NCBI GenBank assembly: GCA_964569055.1 | Contig: CAZMSZ010000037.1 | Span: 1 to 32,913, forward strand | Source: JAWLGW01 sp964569055 | Lineage (GTDB): Bacteria > Planctomycetota > J058 | DNA: 32,913 nt | Direction of reading: 5' to 3' | Shown here: positions 21,721-30,434 of the stretch, piece after piece | Layout: the number at the start of each line of letters is the position of its first letter | Position numbering within the stretch: the stretch's first letter is position 1 | The notes under the pieces: model-generated | What the model was told of the DNA's origin: nothing | Seen by the model: only the letters and a program-made list of their open reading frames with translations | The model's database searches: none | Program-made: the position numbers and the translations under genes

Positions 21721-23505
21721 CTACTCCTGCTCGTAGAACTTCCCCTCCCTCGCCTGGAGGAGCTGATCCTCCACGTCGCGGAAGCCCGGGTCGACCCGCT
21801 TGCAGGCCTCGAGCGCCTCGATCGCTTCGTCCCAGGCGCGGGCGCGGATCGCCGCCCAGCCCTTGTAGTAGAGGAGCTCGGCGTCCCGCGGGTTGTGCTC
21901 GAGGCCGCGCGAGAACGCCGCCATGGCGTCCTCGGGGCGGAGCTGCTCGAACAGCTGCAGCCCCAGCGCCAAGGGGGCCTCGCGCCGCTTGGGGTCGAGC
22001 TTGATCGCGACCTCGAGCTGCGCGCGGAGCTGCTCGTCGTGGCGGCGCCGACCGAGCGGGGTGCGGGCCAGGGCGTCGGCGAAGATCAGCCGGGCGTCGT
22101 AGTCGTCGGGCCAGAGCTCGACGGCGCGCTCGGCGATCTTGGCGGCGGTCTGGCTCTCGCCGTTGTCGAGCGCCAGGCGCGCCGCCTCGAGCCAGGGCTG
22201 GGCGCGCTCGCGCTCCTGGGCCAGCGCGGCCTGCACCCGGCGCAGGCCGCCCTGCACGTCCCCCGTGAGCACCAGCGCGCGGCCCAGCAGGTACTCGGCC
22301 TCCCAGCTGGGGCCGAGCTTGACCGCCTCCGTCAGCTCGTCGCGGGCCTGCGCGTGCTCCTCGCGCGCGAGCAGCACGCGCCCGACCGCCACCCGGGCCG
22401 CCTGGTCCTGGGGCGCCAGCTCGGCCGCGCGGCGGGCCGCCTCGAGCGCGCGGTCGAGGTCGCCGTCGGCGAGGTGCGCCTCCGCCAGCCGCAGGTGGGC
22501 GCGCGGCTCGGTGGGGGCCAGCCGGATCGCCTCGCCGAGGGCGTCGCGCTCGGCGGCGCGGTCGCCCGTCTCGCCGCGGAGCGTGGCGGCGAGGAGCCAC
22601 AGCTCGGGGTCGCTCCGCTCGAGCTTGAGCGCCTCTTCGACCGCGGTGCGCGCGTCGACCGCGCGCCCGCGGTCGTGGTACAGCTCCGCGAGCGCGCGCG
22701 ACACGCGGGCGTCCTCGAACGTCCCCTGGTCGGCGCGCTCGAGCGCCTCGAAGGCCGCGTCGCGCTCCTCCTCGAGCAGCGCGGCCAGGCCCGTCACCGC
22801 CCAGCTCTCGGACTCCAGCCGCGGGTCGTCGGCGCGGGCCTGCTCCGCCAGCTCGCGCGCGCGATCGGCGGCGCGCTCGTCGAGCAGGCTCCAGGCGAAC
22901 GCCAGCTCGACGGCCGCGCGCTCCTGGGGGTCGCCGAGCAGCTCGATCGCGTCGGGCGCGTAGCGCCGCACGAGTGAGCCGTCGCGCGCGGCGATCCCCA
23001 CGCGGGCGAGGCCCACGATCGCGTCGGGGTGGCGCGGGGCATAGTCGAGCGCGCGCTTGAACGCCTGCTCCGCGCCGCGCAGGTCGGACCCTTCGTTGAG
23101 CTTGCGCACGCCCTCGCCCACCCAGGCGCCGGGGCGGGTCGCGAGCCACGCCCAGCGGCCCAGACCGCCGAGCACCAGCAGCGCCACCAGCGCGACGGCG
23201 CCGAGCAGGACCGGGCGCGGGACCCCGCCCAGGGGCCCTCCGCCGCTGAGCGGCTCGCCGCACGCGAGGCAGGCGGTGTCCTCGGCGGCGGCCGCCACCC
23301 CGCAGGCCGGGCAGGTGCGCGCCGGGCCGGGGTCGGTCACCACCTCGTACTCGTCGGCGCCGCTCTCGGGCTCCGCCGGCGGCGCGAGCGGGACCGCCGG
23401 GATCCGGAGCACCTCGTTGCAGGCCTTGCAGCGGATCTTCCGACCGGCGAGGTCGGCGCTGACCTGCAGGGCGTTGCCGCAGTTGCAGAAGACCGAGATC
23501 GGCAT
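21721..23505 (-). CDS. Zn-ribbon, transmembrane, TPR-repeat protein
   Basis: A 594-residue protein. Residues 1-35 form a small zinc ribbon (Cys7, Cys9, Cys26, Cys29; FCNCGNAL to IRCKACNEV) like those at the N-terminus of many planctomycete membrane proteins. A second ribbon lies at Cys65-Cys68 and Cys79-Cys82. One transmembrane segment follows at about 95-118 (PVLLGAVALVALLVLGGLG). The rest is a long array of tetratricopeptide repeats, for example PRAHLRLAEAHLADGDLDRA and DAELLYYKGWAAIRARAWDE. This layout suggests a scaffold with zinc modules and TPRs on opposite sides of the membrane. The ATG at 23505 is chosen because the first ribbon begins there; the open frame upstream is non-conserved leader. 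It is transcribed divergently from another Zn-ribbon/TM/TPR gene and lies upstream of argH. Partners are unknown. Confidence 0.88.
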   Translation of the reverse strand: MPISVFCNCGNALQVSADLAGRKIRCKACNEVLRIPAVPLAPPAEPESGADEYEVVTDPGPARTCPACGVAAAAEDTACLACGEPLSGGGPLGGVPRPVLLGAVALVALLVLGGLGRWAWLATRPGAWVGEGVRKLNEGSDLRGAEQAFKRALDYAPRHPDAIVGLARVGIAARDGSLVRRYAPDAIELLGDPQERAAVELAFAWSLLDERAADRARELAEQARADDPRLESESWAVTGLAALLEEERDAAFEALERADQGTFEDARVSRALAELYHDRGRAVDARTAVEEALKLERSDPELWLLAATLRGETGDRAAERDALGEAIRLAPTEPRAHLRLAEAHLADGDLDRALEAARRAAELAPQDQAARVAVGRVLLAREEHAQARDELTEAVKLGPSWEAEYLLGRALVLTGDVQGGLRRVQAALAQERERAQPWLEAARLALDNGESQTAAKIAERAVELWPDDYDARLIFADALARTPLGRRRHDEQLRAQLEVAIKLDPKRREAPLALGLQLFEQLRPEDAMAAFSRGLEHNPRDAELLYYKGWAAIRARAWDEAIEALEACKRVDPGFRDVEDQLLQAREGKFYEQE

Positions 23506-23672
23506 GAGGGCTCGCGGGGCCCGGGCGCGGGCCGGGCGCGACGGATACGGGATGGTATGCCACCCGGCCCGCGCGGTGCAACCCGCAACAGGGAGGGAAC
23601 TCGGGCCGGACGGCGATGTTAGGATCCCCGCCCTCACCTCGGGGAGAGCGGCGCGCGAGCGCAGAGGGCAGC
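23506..23672. promoter_or_regulatory. Divergent intergenic region between two Zn-ribbon/TPR genes
   Basis: A 167-bp gap that should hold promoters in both directions. A 6-bp stem (TCCCCG at 23625-23630, CGGGGA at 23640-23645, 9-base loop) lies in the leader of the plus-strand gene. A TAGGAT hexamer at 23620-23625 could be a -10 element, but I see no matching -35. GAGGGC precedes the proposed TTG start at 23673. Confidence 0.4.
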
Positions 23673-26600
23673 TTGATCTCCAAGCGGGACGTCCAGCTCG
23701 GGAAGATCGCGCTCAAGGCGGGCTTCGTCACCAAGGACCAGATCACCCGTTGCCTGGCGCTGCAGAAGAAGCTCGCCAAGGAGAAGGGCAAGAAGGTCGC
23801 GCTCGGCAGCCTGCTGCTCAAGAAGGGGTACATCGACAAGGATCAGCTCGAGGAGATCGTCCGCCTCCACAACGCCGCGCTCGAGAAGGCGGGCGGCGCC
23901 AGCGAGGCCAGCGGCGAGGTGACGGCCTCCGCCGAGGGCGAGGACGACGCCGCGGCCAAGAAGCTCGCGGCGGCCAAGGCCAAGAAGAAGGCGGCGGCCA
24001 AGGCGAAGGCCAAGAAGCTCGCCGAGGCCAAGAAGAAGAAGGCGCGCGAGCAGGCCGAGGCCTCGGGCGAGGAGCCCTCGGCGGGCGCCGCCTCCGCGGA
24101 GGAGGCCGGGGCCGAGTCGGCGCCGCCCGCCGAGGAGCGCAAGCGCTCGCGCACCTCCGCCCGCGCCAAGAGCGCGGCGGCCGGCAAGGCTTCGCGGGAC
24201 AAGGCCGACAAGGCCGACAGGGCCAAGGCCGACAAGCGCGAGAAGAAGGCGAAGACCTCGACGCGGACCTCCGCGCGGACCTCCGCGCGAGCGAGCAAGG
24301 CGGGTCCGTCCACCGCGAGCGAAGCCGACGCGTCGCTGTTCTTGAGCGCGCCCGAGGACGCCGTCGACGAGGAGGATCGGCGGCTGATCGCCTGCCCGGA
24401 CTGCGCGAAGAAGTACCGCGTCCGCGCCGACCAGGTCGGCAAGCGGTTCAACTGCCGCCGCTGCAAGTTCCGGATCAAGGTCCCCAAGGACCTGTTCGAG
24501 CGGCCGAGCGAGGTCGGGGCGGCCGCGCCCGCCGTCGAGGTCGAGGAGTTCTTGCTCTCGTCGAGCGACGCGGAGCCGGCGGGGGAGGGCGACGAGGAGG
24601 CCAAGGTCGCGGTGGCGGCGGCGAAGGCCGCCACGGCCGTGGCCAAGGTCGGGCAGCAGTCGCAGCGCTCGATCGCCGACCTCGCCGCGGCCGCGGCCAC
24701 GCGCAAGGCGAAGCCGCTGGCGCCGCGCGCCAAGTTCGGCGTGCTGCAGGCGCTGACCGCGCTGGCGTCGCTGACCGTGATCACGGTGCTGGTGGGCGGG
24801 ACCTGGTACTACTTCGACCAGCAGGAGCAAGCGCGCCTCGTCGACATCGAGCGCCGGATCAAGGAGGAGCTCGCCGGGTGGACGCAGCGCCTCGACCGCG
24901 CGCTGGCGCGCGCCAAGGAGGCCGGCGAGCGCGGCGACCCCCACGGGATCCGCACCGCCCTCTCGGCGCTCGAGCTGGTGCGCACGGCCGAGCGGAGCAA
25001 GCTCGTGCAGCGGGGCAACCAGGCCGCCTCGGCCGCCTACGAGGAGCAGGTCGGGGTCGTGGCCCAGATGCGCGACCTGTTCTTGCGGCAGGGCGACCTG
25101 CTGCTCGAGGCGGGCGGGCCCACGGCGGCCGAGGACGCGCTGATCGCGTACGGCAGGGCCGAGGAGGTCGCGCCCGGCCACGCGGCCACGCAGCTCAAGC
25201 TGGTGCGCACCCGGATCCGCGCGCGCCAGTTCGAGGCGGCCGCCAAGGGGATCGCCGCGCTCGCCCAGAAGGACGACACGGCGCACGCCCTCGAGGGGCT
25301 GGCGTGGGAGCTGGGCGGCGCCGCCGACTCGGCGGTCGCCGCCTACGAGAAGCTCTCCGACCCGCTCGGGCCGGTGCTCGCCGCCCGCGCGCTGGTCGTG
25401 GCCGGAGATGCCGGCAAGGCGATCGGCAGGCTGGACCGCGTGCAGGGCCTGCAGGGGCTCGACCTCGCGGCGGCGAAGGTGGTCGAGGGGCTGGCGTACG
25501 AGGTGCGCGACGACGCCGAGCGCGCGCTGCGCGCCTTCGAGCTGGCGGTCGCGGCCGACGCGGAGACGCCCTTCCCGCGGATCGCGCGCGCCGAGTTCTT
25601 CGCGCGGCAGGGGCGCCTGCGCGAGGCGCTGGCCGACCTCAAGCAAGCCAACCGGATCTCCGCCACCGCCGCGGGGCTGGTGGCCGAGGGGAAGCTGCAC
25701 CTCGCCTTGCTCGACGCCGAGGAGGGGCTGACCGCGCTGCGCGCGGCGCTGCAGGCCACGCCCCTTCCGGGCGCGCGCCGGGTCGCCGGCGAGGTCGACC
25801 CGTTCGGCCTGCCGACCGCGCCCGACCCCCACGCCGAGGCCCGGGTCCTGCTCGCGCTGGCCGACGCGGCGCGCGGCGACTCGGACTCGGCGCGCCGCGC
25901 GCTGGGACAGGTCGTGCAGGACTACCCGTTCAGCCCGTACGGCTACGCGGGCTTCGTGCAGCTGCAGCTGTTCAGCGCCAAGGACGCGCGCGAGCTCGAC
26001 CCCCTGGCCGAGAGCTACGTCAGCCGCGCGATCTCGCTGGCGCGGAAGATCGGCGGGTCCGATCCGATCCCTTCGCGCGAGTCCGGGTTCGTGCTGCTCG
26101 TGCAGGGCCGCCTCCAGATGCTGCGCGCGCGGCGCGCCGAGGCGCTGACCTCGTTCGAGCAGGCGGCCCGGCTCGCCCCCGACCTGGCCTCGGACGCCTG
26201 GACCCTGGCTGGGCGCACGCTGATCGACCAGAGCCTGATGACCAAGGCGCTGCTCGAGCTGCAGCGCGCGGTCGAGCGCACCCGGACCAGCGGCAGCTAC
26301 AAGGCGGCGCGCGAGGCGATCGCGGCGGGCCGGAGCAAGCAGGCGTCCGAGGGGCTGCGGGTGCTGCTCGCGCTGCATCCCTACGACTCCCTGCTGTGGG
26401 TCGCGCTGGCCGAGGCGCAGCGCAGCACGGCGCCGGTCGAGGCTAAGGCCGCGCTCGACCGGGCGATCGAGCTCAACCCGGCCCTCGCCGAGGCGTTCCG
26501 CGCGCGCGCGCTGCTGCAGCTGCGCGACCTGCCCGAGGGGCAGCGCGACGTGGAGCGCGGCGGGCAGGACGCGCAGCAGGCGCGCGAGATCGAGGAGCGA

Positions 26601-26825
26601 CGCGGCTCCCTGACGGCGCCCACCCTGTACGCGCTGGCGCTTTACCTGCGGATCCGCCAGGACACCAAGGGTGCGCTCGAGACGCTCGGGCGCTGCATCG
26701 AGCTCGACCGCGAGTTCGCCGAGGCCTACCGGCTCCGGGCCGAGGTCGCGCGCGCGGCCGGGGACACCAAGCAAGCCGACGCCGACCAGAAGGAATGGGA
26801 GCGGCTCCGGCAGCCCACCAAGTGA
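23673..26825 (+). CDS. GspE-N-like, Lys-rich, Zn-ribbon, transmembrane, TPR protein
   Basis: A protein of about 1050 residues. Residues 1-70 (LISKRDVQLGKIALKAGFVT to GSLLLKKGYIDKDQLEEIV) resemble the two-helix-pair N-terminal domain of type II secretion and pilus ATPases (GspE/MshE N-type). Residues 85-215 are Lys/Ala rich and H1-like. A zinc ribbon follows (from about Cys240; CPDCAKKYRVRADQ to FNCRRCKFRIKV). A transmembrane segment lies at about 355-382 (ALTALASLTVITVLVGG), then TPR repeats to the end (YALALYLRIRQDTKGALETL is a late one). It is probably a membrane scaffold with basic and zinc modules in the cytoplasm. The start is judged to be the TTG at 23673, where family-like sequence begins; an ATG at 23616 in the same frame would add 19 poorly conserved residues. 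First gene of a four-gene plus-strand run. Confidence 0.86.
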   Translation: MISKRDVQLGKIALKAGFVTKDQITRCLALQKKLAKEKGKKVALGSLLLKKGYIDKDQLEEIVRLHNAALEKAGGASEASGEVTASAEGEDDAAAKKLAAAKAKKKAAAKAKAKKLAEAKKKKAREQAEASGEEPSAGAASAEEAGAESAPPAEERKRSRTSARAKSAAAGKASRDKADKADRAKADKREKKAKTSTRTSARTSARASKAGPSTASEADASLFLSAPEDAVDEEDRRLIACPDCAKKYRVRADQVGKRFNCRRCKFRIKVPKDLFERPSEVGAAAPAVEVEEFLLSSSDAEPAGEGDEEAKVAVAAAKAATAVAKVGQQSQRSIADLAAAAATRKAKPLAPRAKFGVLQALTALASLTVITVLVGGTWYYFDQQEQARLVDIERRIKEELAGWTQRLDRALARAKEAGERGDPHGIRTALSALELVRTAERSKLVQRGNQAASAAYEEQVGVVAQMRDLFLRQGDLLLEAGGPTAAEDALIAYGRAEEVAPGHAATQLKLVRTRIRARQFEAAAKGIAALAQKDDTAHALEGLAWELGGAADSAVAAYEKLSDPLGPVLAARALVVAGDAGKAIGRLDRVQGLQGLDLAAAKVVEGLAYEVRDDAERALRAFELAVAADAETPFPRIARAEFFARQGRLREALADLKQANRISATAAGLVAEGKLHLALLDAEEGLTALRAALQATPLPGARRVAGEVDPFGLPTAPDPHAEARVLLALADAARGDSDSARRALGQVVQDYPFSPYGYAGFVQLQLFSAKDARELDPLAESYVSRAISLARKIGGSDPIPSRESGFVLLVQGRLQMLRARRAEALTSFEQAARLAPDLASDAWTLAGRTLIDQSLMTKALLELQRAVERTRTSGSYKAAREAIAAGRSKQASEGLRVLLALHPYDSLLWVALAEAQRSTAPVEAKAALDRAIELNPALAEAFRARALLQLRDLPEGQRDVERGGQDAQQAREIEERRGSLTAPTLYALALYLRIRQDTKGALETLGRCIELDREFAEAYRLRAEVARAAGDTKQADADQKEWERLRQPTK

Positions 26826-26850
26826 GCCGCCGCGCGCCGGGAGGTGCGTC

Positions 26851-27615
26851 ATGAAGCTGTCCGCAGCCGCCGCGGCCCTCGCCGTCGGGCTTCTCCTCGC
26901 GCCGCTCGCGTGGGGCGACGAGCCGCCTGCGAAGGACGCGCCCGCCAAGGACGCGCCCNNNNNNNNNNNNNNNNNNNNNNNNNNNNNNNNNNNNNNNNNN
27001 NNNNNNNNNNNNNNNNNNNNNNNNNNNNNNNNNNNNNNNNNNNNNNNNNNNNNNNNNNCCAAGGACGCGCCGGGCAAGGACAAGCCCGGCAAGGACGAAC
27101 CCGCCAAGGCGCCCGACCTGGTCGCGCCGACCGCCGAGCTGGCCCCCCTGCTGGCGCCGTACGAGGACGAGGCCGAGCCCACGCGCGAGCTCAAGCGCGC
27201 CTGCGTCTCGATCCTGCACTACCTCTTCAGCCGCGACCTCGAGCGGCTGCTCCCCTACTTCCACCCCCAGCTGCGCATGCACGTGGGGCAGGGCGAGTTC
27301 CAGACGATCGGCCCGGCCGAGCTCCGGCGTCTGCTGGAGTCGCAGCTCGCCGCCGAGGAGGCCGAGGAGAAGCCGCCCAAGCTGAGCGCCGCGCTGGTCA
27401 AGGGCTCGCTGCGGGTCTACTCGCGCGCCCGCGCGAAGGAGGTCGACGCCGAGGCCGAGGGCTGGCGCGAGATCGCCCCCGAGCGGGTCGCGCGCTGGAT
27501 GGAGGACGGCGACTGGCTGGTCCTGGCGCGCCTCGACCACCCGGCGCTGCCGGCCGAGGTGTTCTACGTGTTCCGGCGTGACGGCGAGCGCTTCAAGGCC
27601 GTGCTCTCGGACTGA
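26851..27615 (+). CDS. Exported hypothetical protein with KDAPA repeats, interrupted by an assembly gap
   Basis: As written, 254 codons, 33-34 of them unknown. Residues 1-23 are a signal peptide (LAVGLLLAPLAWG). A low-complexity tract of Lys-Asp-Ala-Pro-Ala/Gly units follows, broken by 100 Ns. Then comes a globular domain of about 165 residues: LKRACVSILHYLFSRDLERL, YFHPQLRMHVGQGEF, KGSLRVYSRARAKEV, and WMEDGDWLVLARLDHP ending in VFYVFRRDGERFKAVLSD. The domain has the alpha-then-beta order of NTF2/SnoaL-like folds, but I do not recognise the family. The frame happens to stay open through the gap, though the true gap length is unknown. The ATG has GGGAGG upstream. It is 25 bp after the TPR gene and 71 bp before the HEAT protein. 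Confidence 0.75.
   Translation: MKLSAAAAALAVGLLLAPLAWGDEPPAKDAPAKDAPXXXXXXXXXXXXXXXXXXXXXXXXXXXXXXXXXXKDAPGKDKPGKDEPAKAPDLVAPTAELAPLLAPYEDEAEPTRELKRACVSILHYLFSRDLERLLPYFHPQLRMHVGQGEFQTIGPAELRRLLESQLAAEEAEEKPPKLSAALVKGSLRVYSRARAKEVDAEAEGWREIAPERVARWMEDGDWLVLARLDHPALPAEVFYVFRRDGERFKAVLSD
26959..27058. other. 100-N assembly gap
   Basis: Exactly 100 unknown bases, the conventional length for a scaffold join of unknown size. It lies inside a 15-bp tandem repeat (gccaaggacgcgccc type) present on both sides, so the gap was probably caused by the repeat. The true repeat count of the encoded KDAPA tract is unknown. Confidence 0.98.
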
Positions 27616-27686
27616 CGGCCCGGACCGGAGCGAAACGATAGACTGGCCGCTCGCGGCCGCCGTGCGTGCCCGCGGGGAGGGAGAAC

Positions 27687-29636
27687 GTGAGCCACCCCAC
27701 CGACCTGCTCCCCTTCGGCGAGGCCTTCGCGGAGCTCGACCTCGTGGTGCGACAGCTCGACGACGGCAGCCTGACGGTGGCCGACGACGACACCCAACCC
27801 GACGAGCAGCGGGTGCACGTCACCGCCGACGAGCTGGGCCTGCACGCGGCGCTGCGAGTCGTCGCGGTCGACGAGCCGCCGGCCGACATGGCGGCCGCGC
27901 TCGAGGGGCTCGGCACGAGCGAGCGCTTCGCCTGGCGCGACGGCTGGGTGCTCTGCGAGGCCGTGCTCCCCTGGACGACCGATCACCAGTTCACGCCGGC
28001 CGAGCTCGAGGCGCTCTACGGGTGCGTGGCGAAGGGCGCCGCCGCGCAGCGCGAGGCGGTCGAGCGGCTCGCGCGCGGCGAGGCGGCCGACGGCCCGGTG
28101 CAGATGCCGCCGAGCTACCTGCCGGGGGCCGGGCAGGCGGACAAGAGCCAGAGCCTGACGAGCCGCTACGGCGCGATCGACGCCGTCCCGGGCCGGGCGG
28201 AGCTCGGGGCGACCGACCGGCGTCCGAGCGGCCGGCGCGAGCCCGTCTCCGCCCGCCTCGCCGCGCCGGCCGCCCGGGCCGAGGGCGGCGGCGGGGCGAG
28301 CTCGGTCGCGCTGGTGATGGTGCTCGGGATCGTGGGGCTGGGCGCCCTGACCGGGGTCGTCCTGATGCGCGGGAGCTCGGCTCCCTCGACCTCCACGGCC
28401 ACGAGCTCGAGCTCGCCGACGACCGGCGGCGCCGCGGCCGGCGACGACGACTCGCCCGAGGAGCGGGACGAGCTGCCCGACTCGGCGCGCGACGAGGAGC
28501 CGTCCGCCGATCCGGCGCCGCGCCCGCGCGCCACGCCGGAGCCGAGCTCCCCGCCGCCTCGCCGCTCGCTCGACGACGAGGAGGGGATCCTGGCCGCGGC
28601 GGCCAGCCCGGACGCCGAGCTGCGCCGGCGGGCCGTCGAGCGTTGGGTGGAGCTCGAGCTCGATCAGGAGCCCGGCGCGCGGCTCGAGCTGCTCAAGGCG
28701 CTCGCGCGGCGCCTCGACCGCGAGGTCGGCGCGCTGATCCTCCAGAGCCTCCGCGACCACCCGCCCGAGACGCTCGAGGCGCTCGACTGCCTGGAGTGGG
28801 CGAACGAGGCGATGAAGCGCCACCTGATCCAGCAGCTCGGCCGCCCCGGCACCCCCGAGCCCGACCTGGTGGCCGAGATCCTGGCCGAGCAGGAGGAGAC
28901 CGAGGACCTGCTGGTCGAGGAGGCGCTGCTCCGCCTGGGTCGACCCAAGCCCGGCGCGGCGCAGCGCCTGCTCGCCAGGCGCGGGCTGGAGTGGGTCCGG
29001 CTCGGGGGCGGCATGGCGCTGTTCGAGCTGTTGCCGCTCGCGCAGATCGAGCCGCTGGCGAGCCACGCCGACGCCGAGGTGCGCATGGTCGCGGCCGACC
29101 TGGTCAAGGCCAAGGGGAGCGAGGGCGGCAAGGAGGCGTTGACGCTCCTGCTCGAGCTGCTCAAGGACGCCGACACCCGCGTACGCCAGCGCGCCGTGGA
29201 GGGGCTGACGCAGCTCGAGGACCCGCGCAGCTCCTGGGCGCTCGCGCGCGCGCTCCACACCGAGCGCGACAACCTGACCAAGGACATGCTGCGCTCGGCG
29301 CTCGAGGCGCTCGACCCCCCGAGCGCCGCCGCGCGCTACCTCGACCAGCTCCGGCGCAAGCGGCAGGGGAGCGACCCGCTCGCGGCGGTGGACGCCCTGC
29401 AGGCGATCCCCAGGCCCGAGGCGGTCGCGGCGCTGCTGCAGGCGCTCGACGACGACGCCCGCGAGGTGCGCGTGGCCGCGCTGGGCGCGCTCCAGGCCCT
29501 CGCCAAGCGTCCGGGGCTCAAGGACGAGGTCAAGAAGGGGATCCTCCCGATCCGCCGCCTGGCCAAGGACGCCGACCGCGAGGTGAGCCGCCTGGCCAAG
29601 CAGCTGCACTACGCGGTGGAAGGGCGGATGCCTTAG
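27687..29636 (+). CDS. Transmembrane HEAT-repeat protein
   Basis: A 649-residue protein. Residues 1-130 form a compact domain I do not recognise (FGEAFAELDLVVRQLDDGSL, VHVTADELGLHAALRVVAV, ERFAWRDGWVLCEAVLPW), with a fold order like small secretion-chaperone or YbjN-type proteins; this comparison is tentative. A transmembrane segment lies at about 205-228 (SVALVMVLGIVGLGALTGVV), followed by an acidic Ser/Pro linker. Residues 290-649 are HEAT-type helical pairs, for example DAEVRMVAADLVKAKG, DTRVRQRAVEGLTQLED and REVRVAALGALQALAK, a scaffold for protein contacts. The start is the GTG at 27687, with GGGGAGGGAG directly upstream. The HEAT region would sit outside the cytoplasm if the N-terminus is inside. 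Partners may be the adjacent exported and TPR proteins. Confidence 0.85.
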   Translation: MSHPTDLLPFGEAFAELDLVVRQLDDGSLTVADDDTQPDEQRVHVTADELGLHAALRVVAVDEPPADMAAALEGLGTSERFAWRDGWVLCEAVLPWTTDHQFTPAELEALYGCVAKGAAAQREAVERLARGEAADGPVQMPPSYLPGAGQADKSQSLTSRYGAIDAVPGRAELGATDRRPSGRREPVSARLAAPAARAEGGGGASSVALVMVLGIVGLGALTGVVLMRGSSAPSTSTATSSSSPTTGGAAAGDDDSPEERDELPDSARDEEPSADPAPRPRATPEPSSPPPRRSLDDEEGILAAAASPDAELRRRAVERWVELELDQEPGARLELLKALARRLDREVGALILQSLRDHPPETLEALDCLEWANEAMKRHLIQQLGRPGTPEPDLVAEILAEQEETEDLLVEEALLRLGRPKPGAAQRLLARRGLEWVRLGGGMALFELLPLAQIEPLASHADAEVRMVAADLVKAKGSEGGKEALTLLLELLKDADTRVRQRAVEGLTQLEDPRSSWALARALHTERDNLTKDMLRSALEALDPPSAAARYLDQLRRKRQGSDPLAAVDALQAIPRPEAVAALLQALDDDAREVRVAALGALQALAKRPGLKDEVKKGILPIRRLAKDADREVSRLAKQLHYAVEGRMP

Positions 29637-29654
29637 CGCGCGGGCCTCGAAGCC

Positions 29655-30431
29655 ATGTCGCGCGACGCCTGGAGCCCCGATCAGTACCACCGCTTCCGCC
29701 GTGAGCGACGGCGGCCGTTCTTCGACCTGCTCCGGCTGGTGTGGCGGCGCCCCGGCCTGCGGGTGGTCGACCTCGGCTGCGGCAGCGGCGAGCTGACCCG
29801 TGCGCTGCGCCGCTGGCTGCCGGGCGCCGACGTGCTGGGCGTCGACCGCTCGCCCAACATGCTGGCGCGGGCCCGTGCGCACGCGCGCCCCGGGCTGACG
29901 TTCGAGGAGGGCGACGCCGGCGCGTTCGACGTGGCGCCGTTCGACCTCGTGTTCTCCAACGCCGCGCTCCACTGGGTCGAGGACCACGAGGCGTTGTTCC
30001 CCCGGCTCCTGGCCGCGCTGCGCCCGGGCGCGCAGCTCGCGGTGCAGGTGCCGCGCAACGACGAGCACGCCAGCCACCGCCTGATTCGCGAGCTGGCGGG
30101 CGAGGCCCCCTGGGCCGAGCGCTCGGGCGGCCTGGTGCGCGCGAGCCCGGTGCTCGAGCCCGAGCGCTACGCGAGGTTGCTCCACGCCCACGGGCTCGTC
30201 CGGCTGCGGGTCGTGGAGCGGGTCTATGTGCACGAGCTCGCGAGCGCGGGGGAGGTCGCGGAGTGGACGCGCGGGACCTCGCTCATTCCGTACCTGGCGC
30301 GCCTGTCGGAGGCGGACGGGGAGGCGTTCGTGGCGGCCTACCGCGCGCGCCTGGTCGCGGCGCTCGGTCCCGCCAGGCCGTTCGCGTACACCTTCCGCCG
30401 CCTGTTCCTCTCGGGCGTGAAGCGGCGCTGA
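29655..30431 (+). CDS. SAM-dependent methyltransferase, trans-aconitate 2-methyltransferase-like
   Basis: A 258-residue class I methyltransferase. The opening WSPDQYHRFRRERRRPFFDLL is the Tam hallmark. Motif I is VVDLGCGSGELTRAL (about 37-51), the acidic motif II position is in LGVDRSPNML, and motif IV is FDLVFSNAALHWVEDHEALF; GLTFEEGDAGAF supplies the adenine-side acid. The C-terminal half (VYVHELASAGEVAEWTRGTSLIPYL) also follows Tam, whose members methylate trans-aconitate using S-adenosylmethionine. Substrate identity in this organism is not proven, as related enzymes exist with other substrates. The ATG is 18 bp after the HEAT gene stop, without a strong Shine-Dalgarno. It ends 3 bp from the stop of the convergent RING gene. 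Cytoplasmic. Confidence 0.88.
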   Translation: MSRDAWSPDQYHRFRRERRRPFFDLLRLVWRRPGLRVVDLGCGSGELTRALRRWLPGADVLGVDRSPNMLARARAHARPGLTFEEGDAGAFDVAPFDLVFSNAALHWVEDHEALFPRLLAALRPGAQLAVQVPRNDEHASHRLIRELAGEAPWAERSGGLVRASPVLEPERYARLLHAHGLVRLRVVERVYVHELASAGEVAEWTRGTSLIPYLARLSEADGEAFVAAYRARLVAALGPARPFAYTFRRLFLSGVKRR

Positions 30432-30434
30432 CGG

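Noticed and set aside
23634..27194. Long antisense open frame opposite the Zn-ribbon/TPR and exported-protein genes
   Set aside because: It follows from extreme G+C, where antisense frames rarely meet stops. The translation is Arg/Gly/Leu rich with no family motif, while the opposite strand has clear domains.
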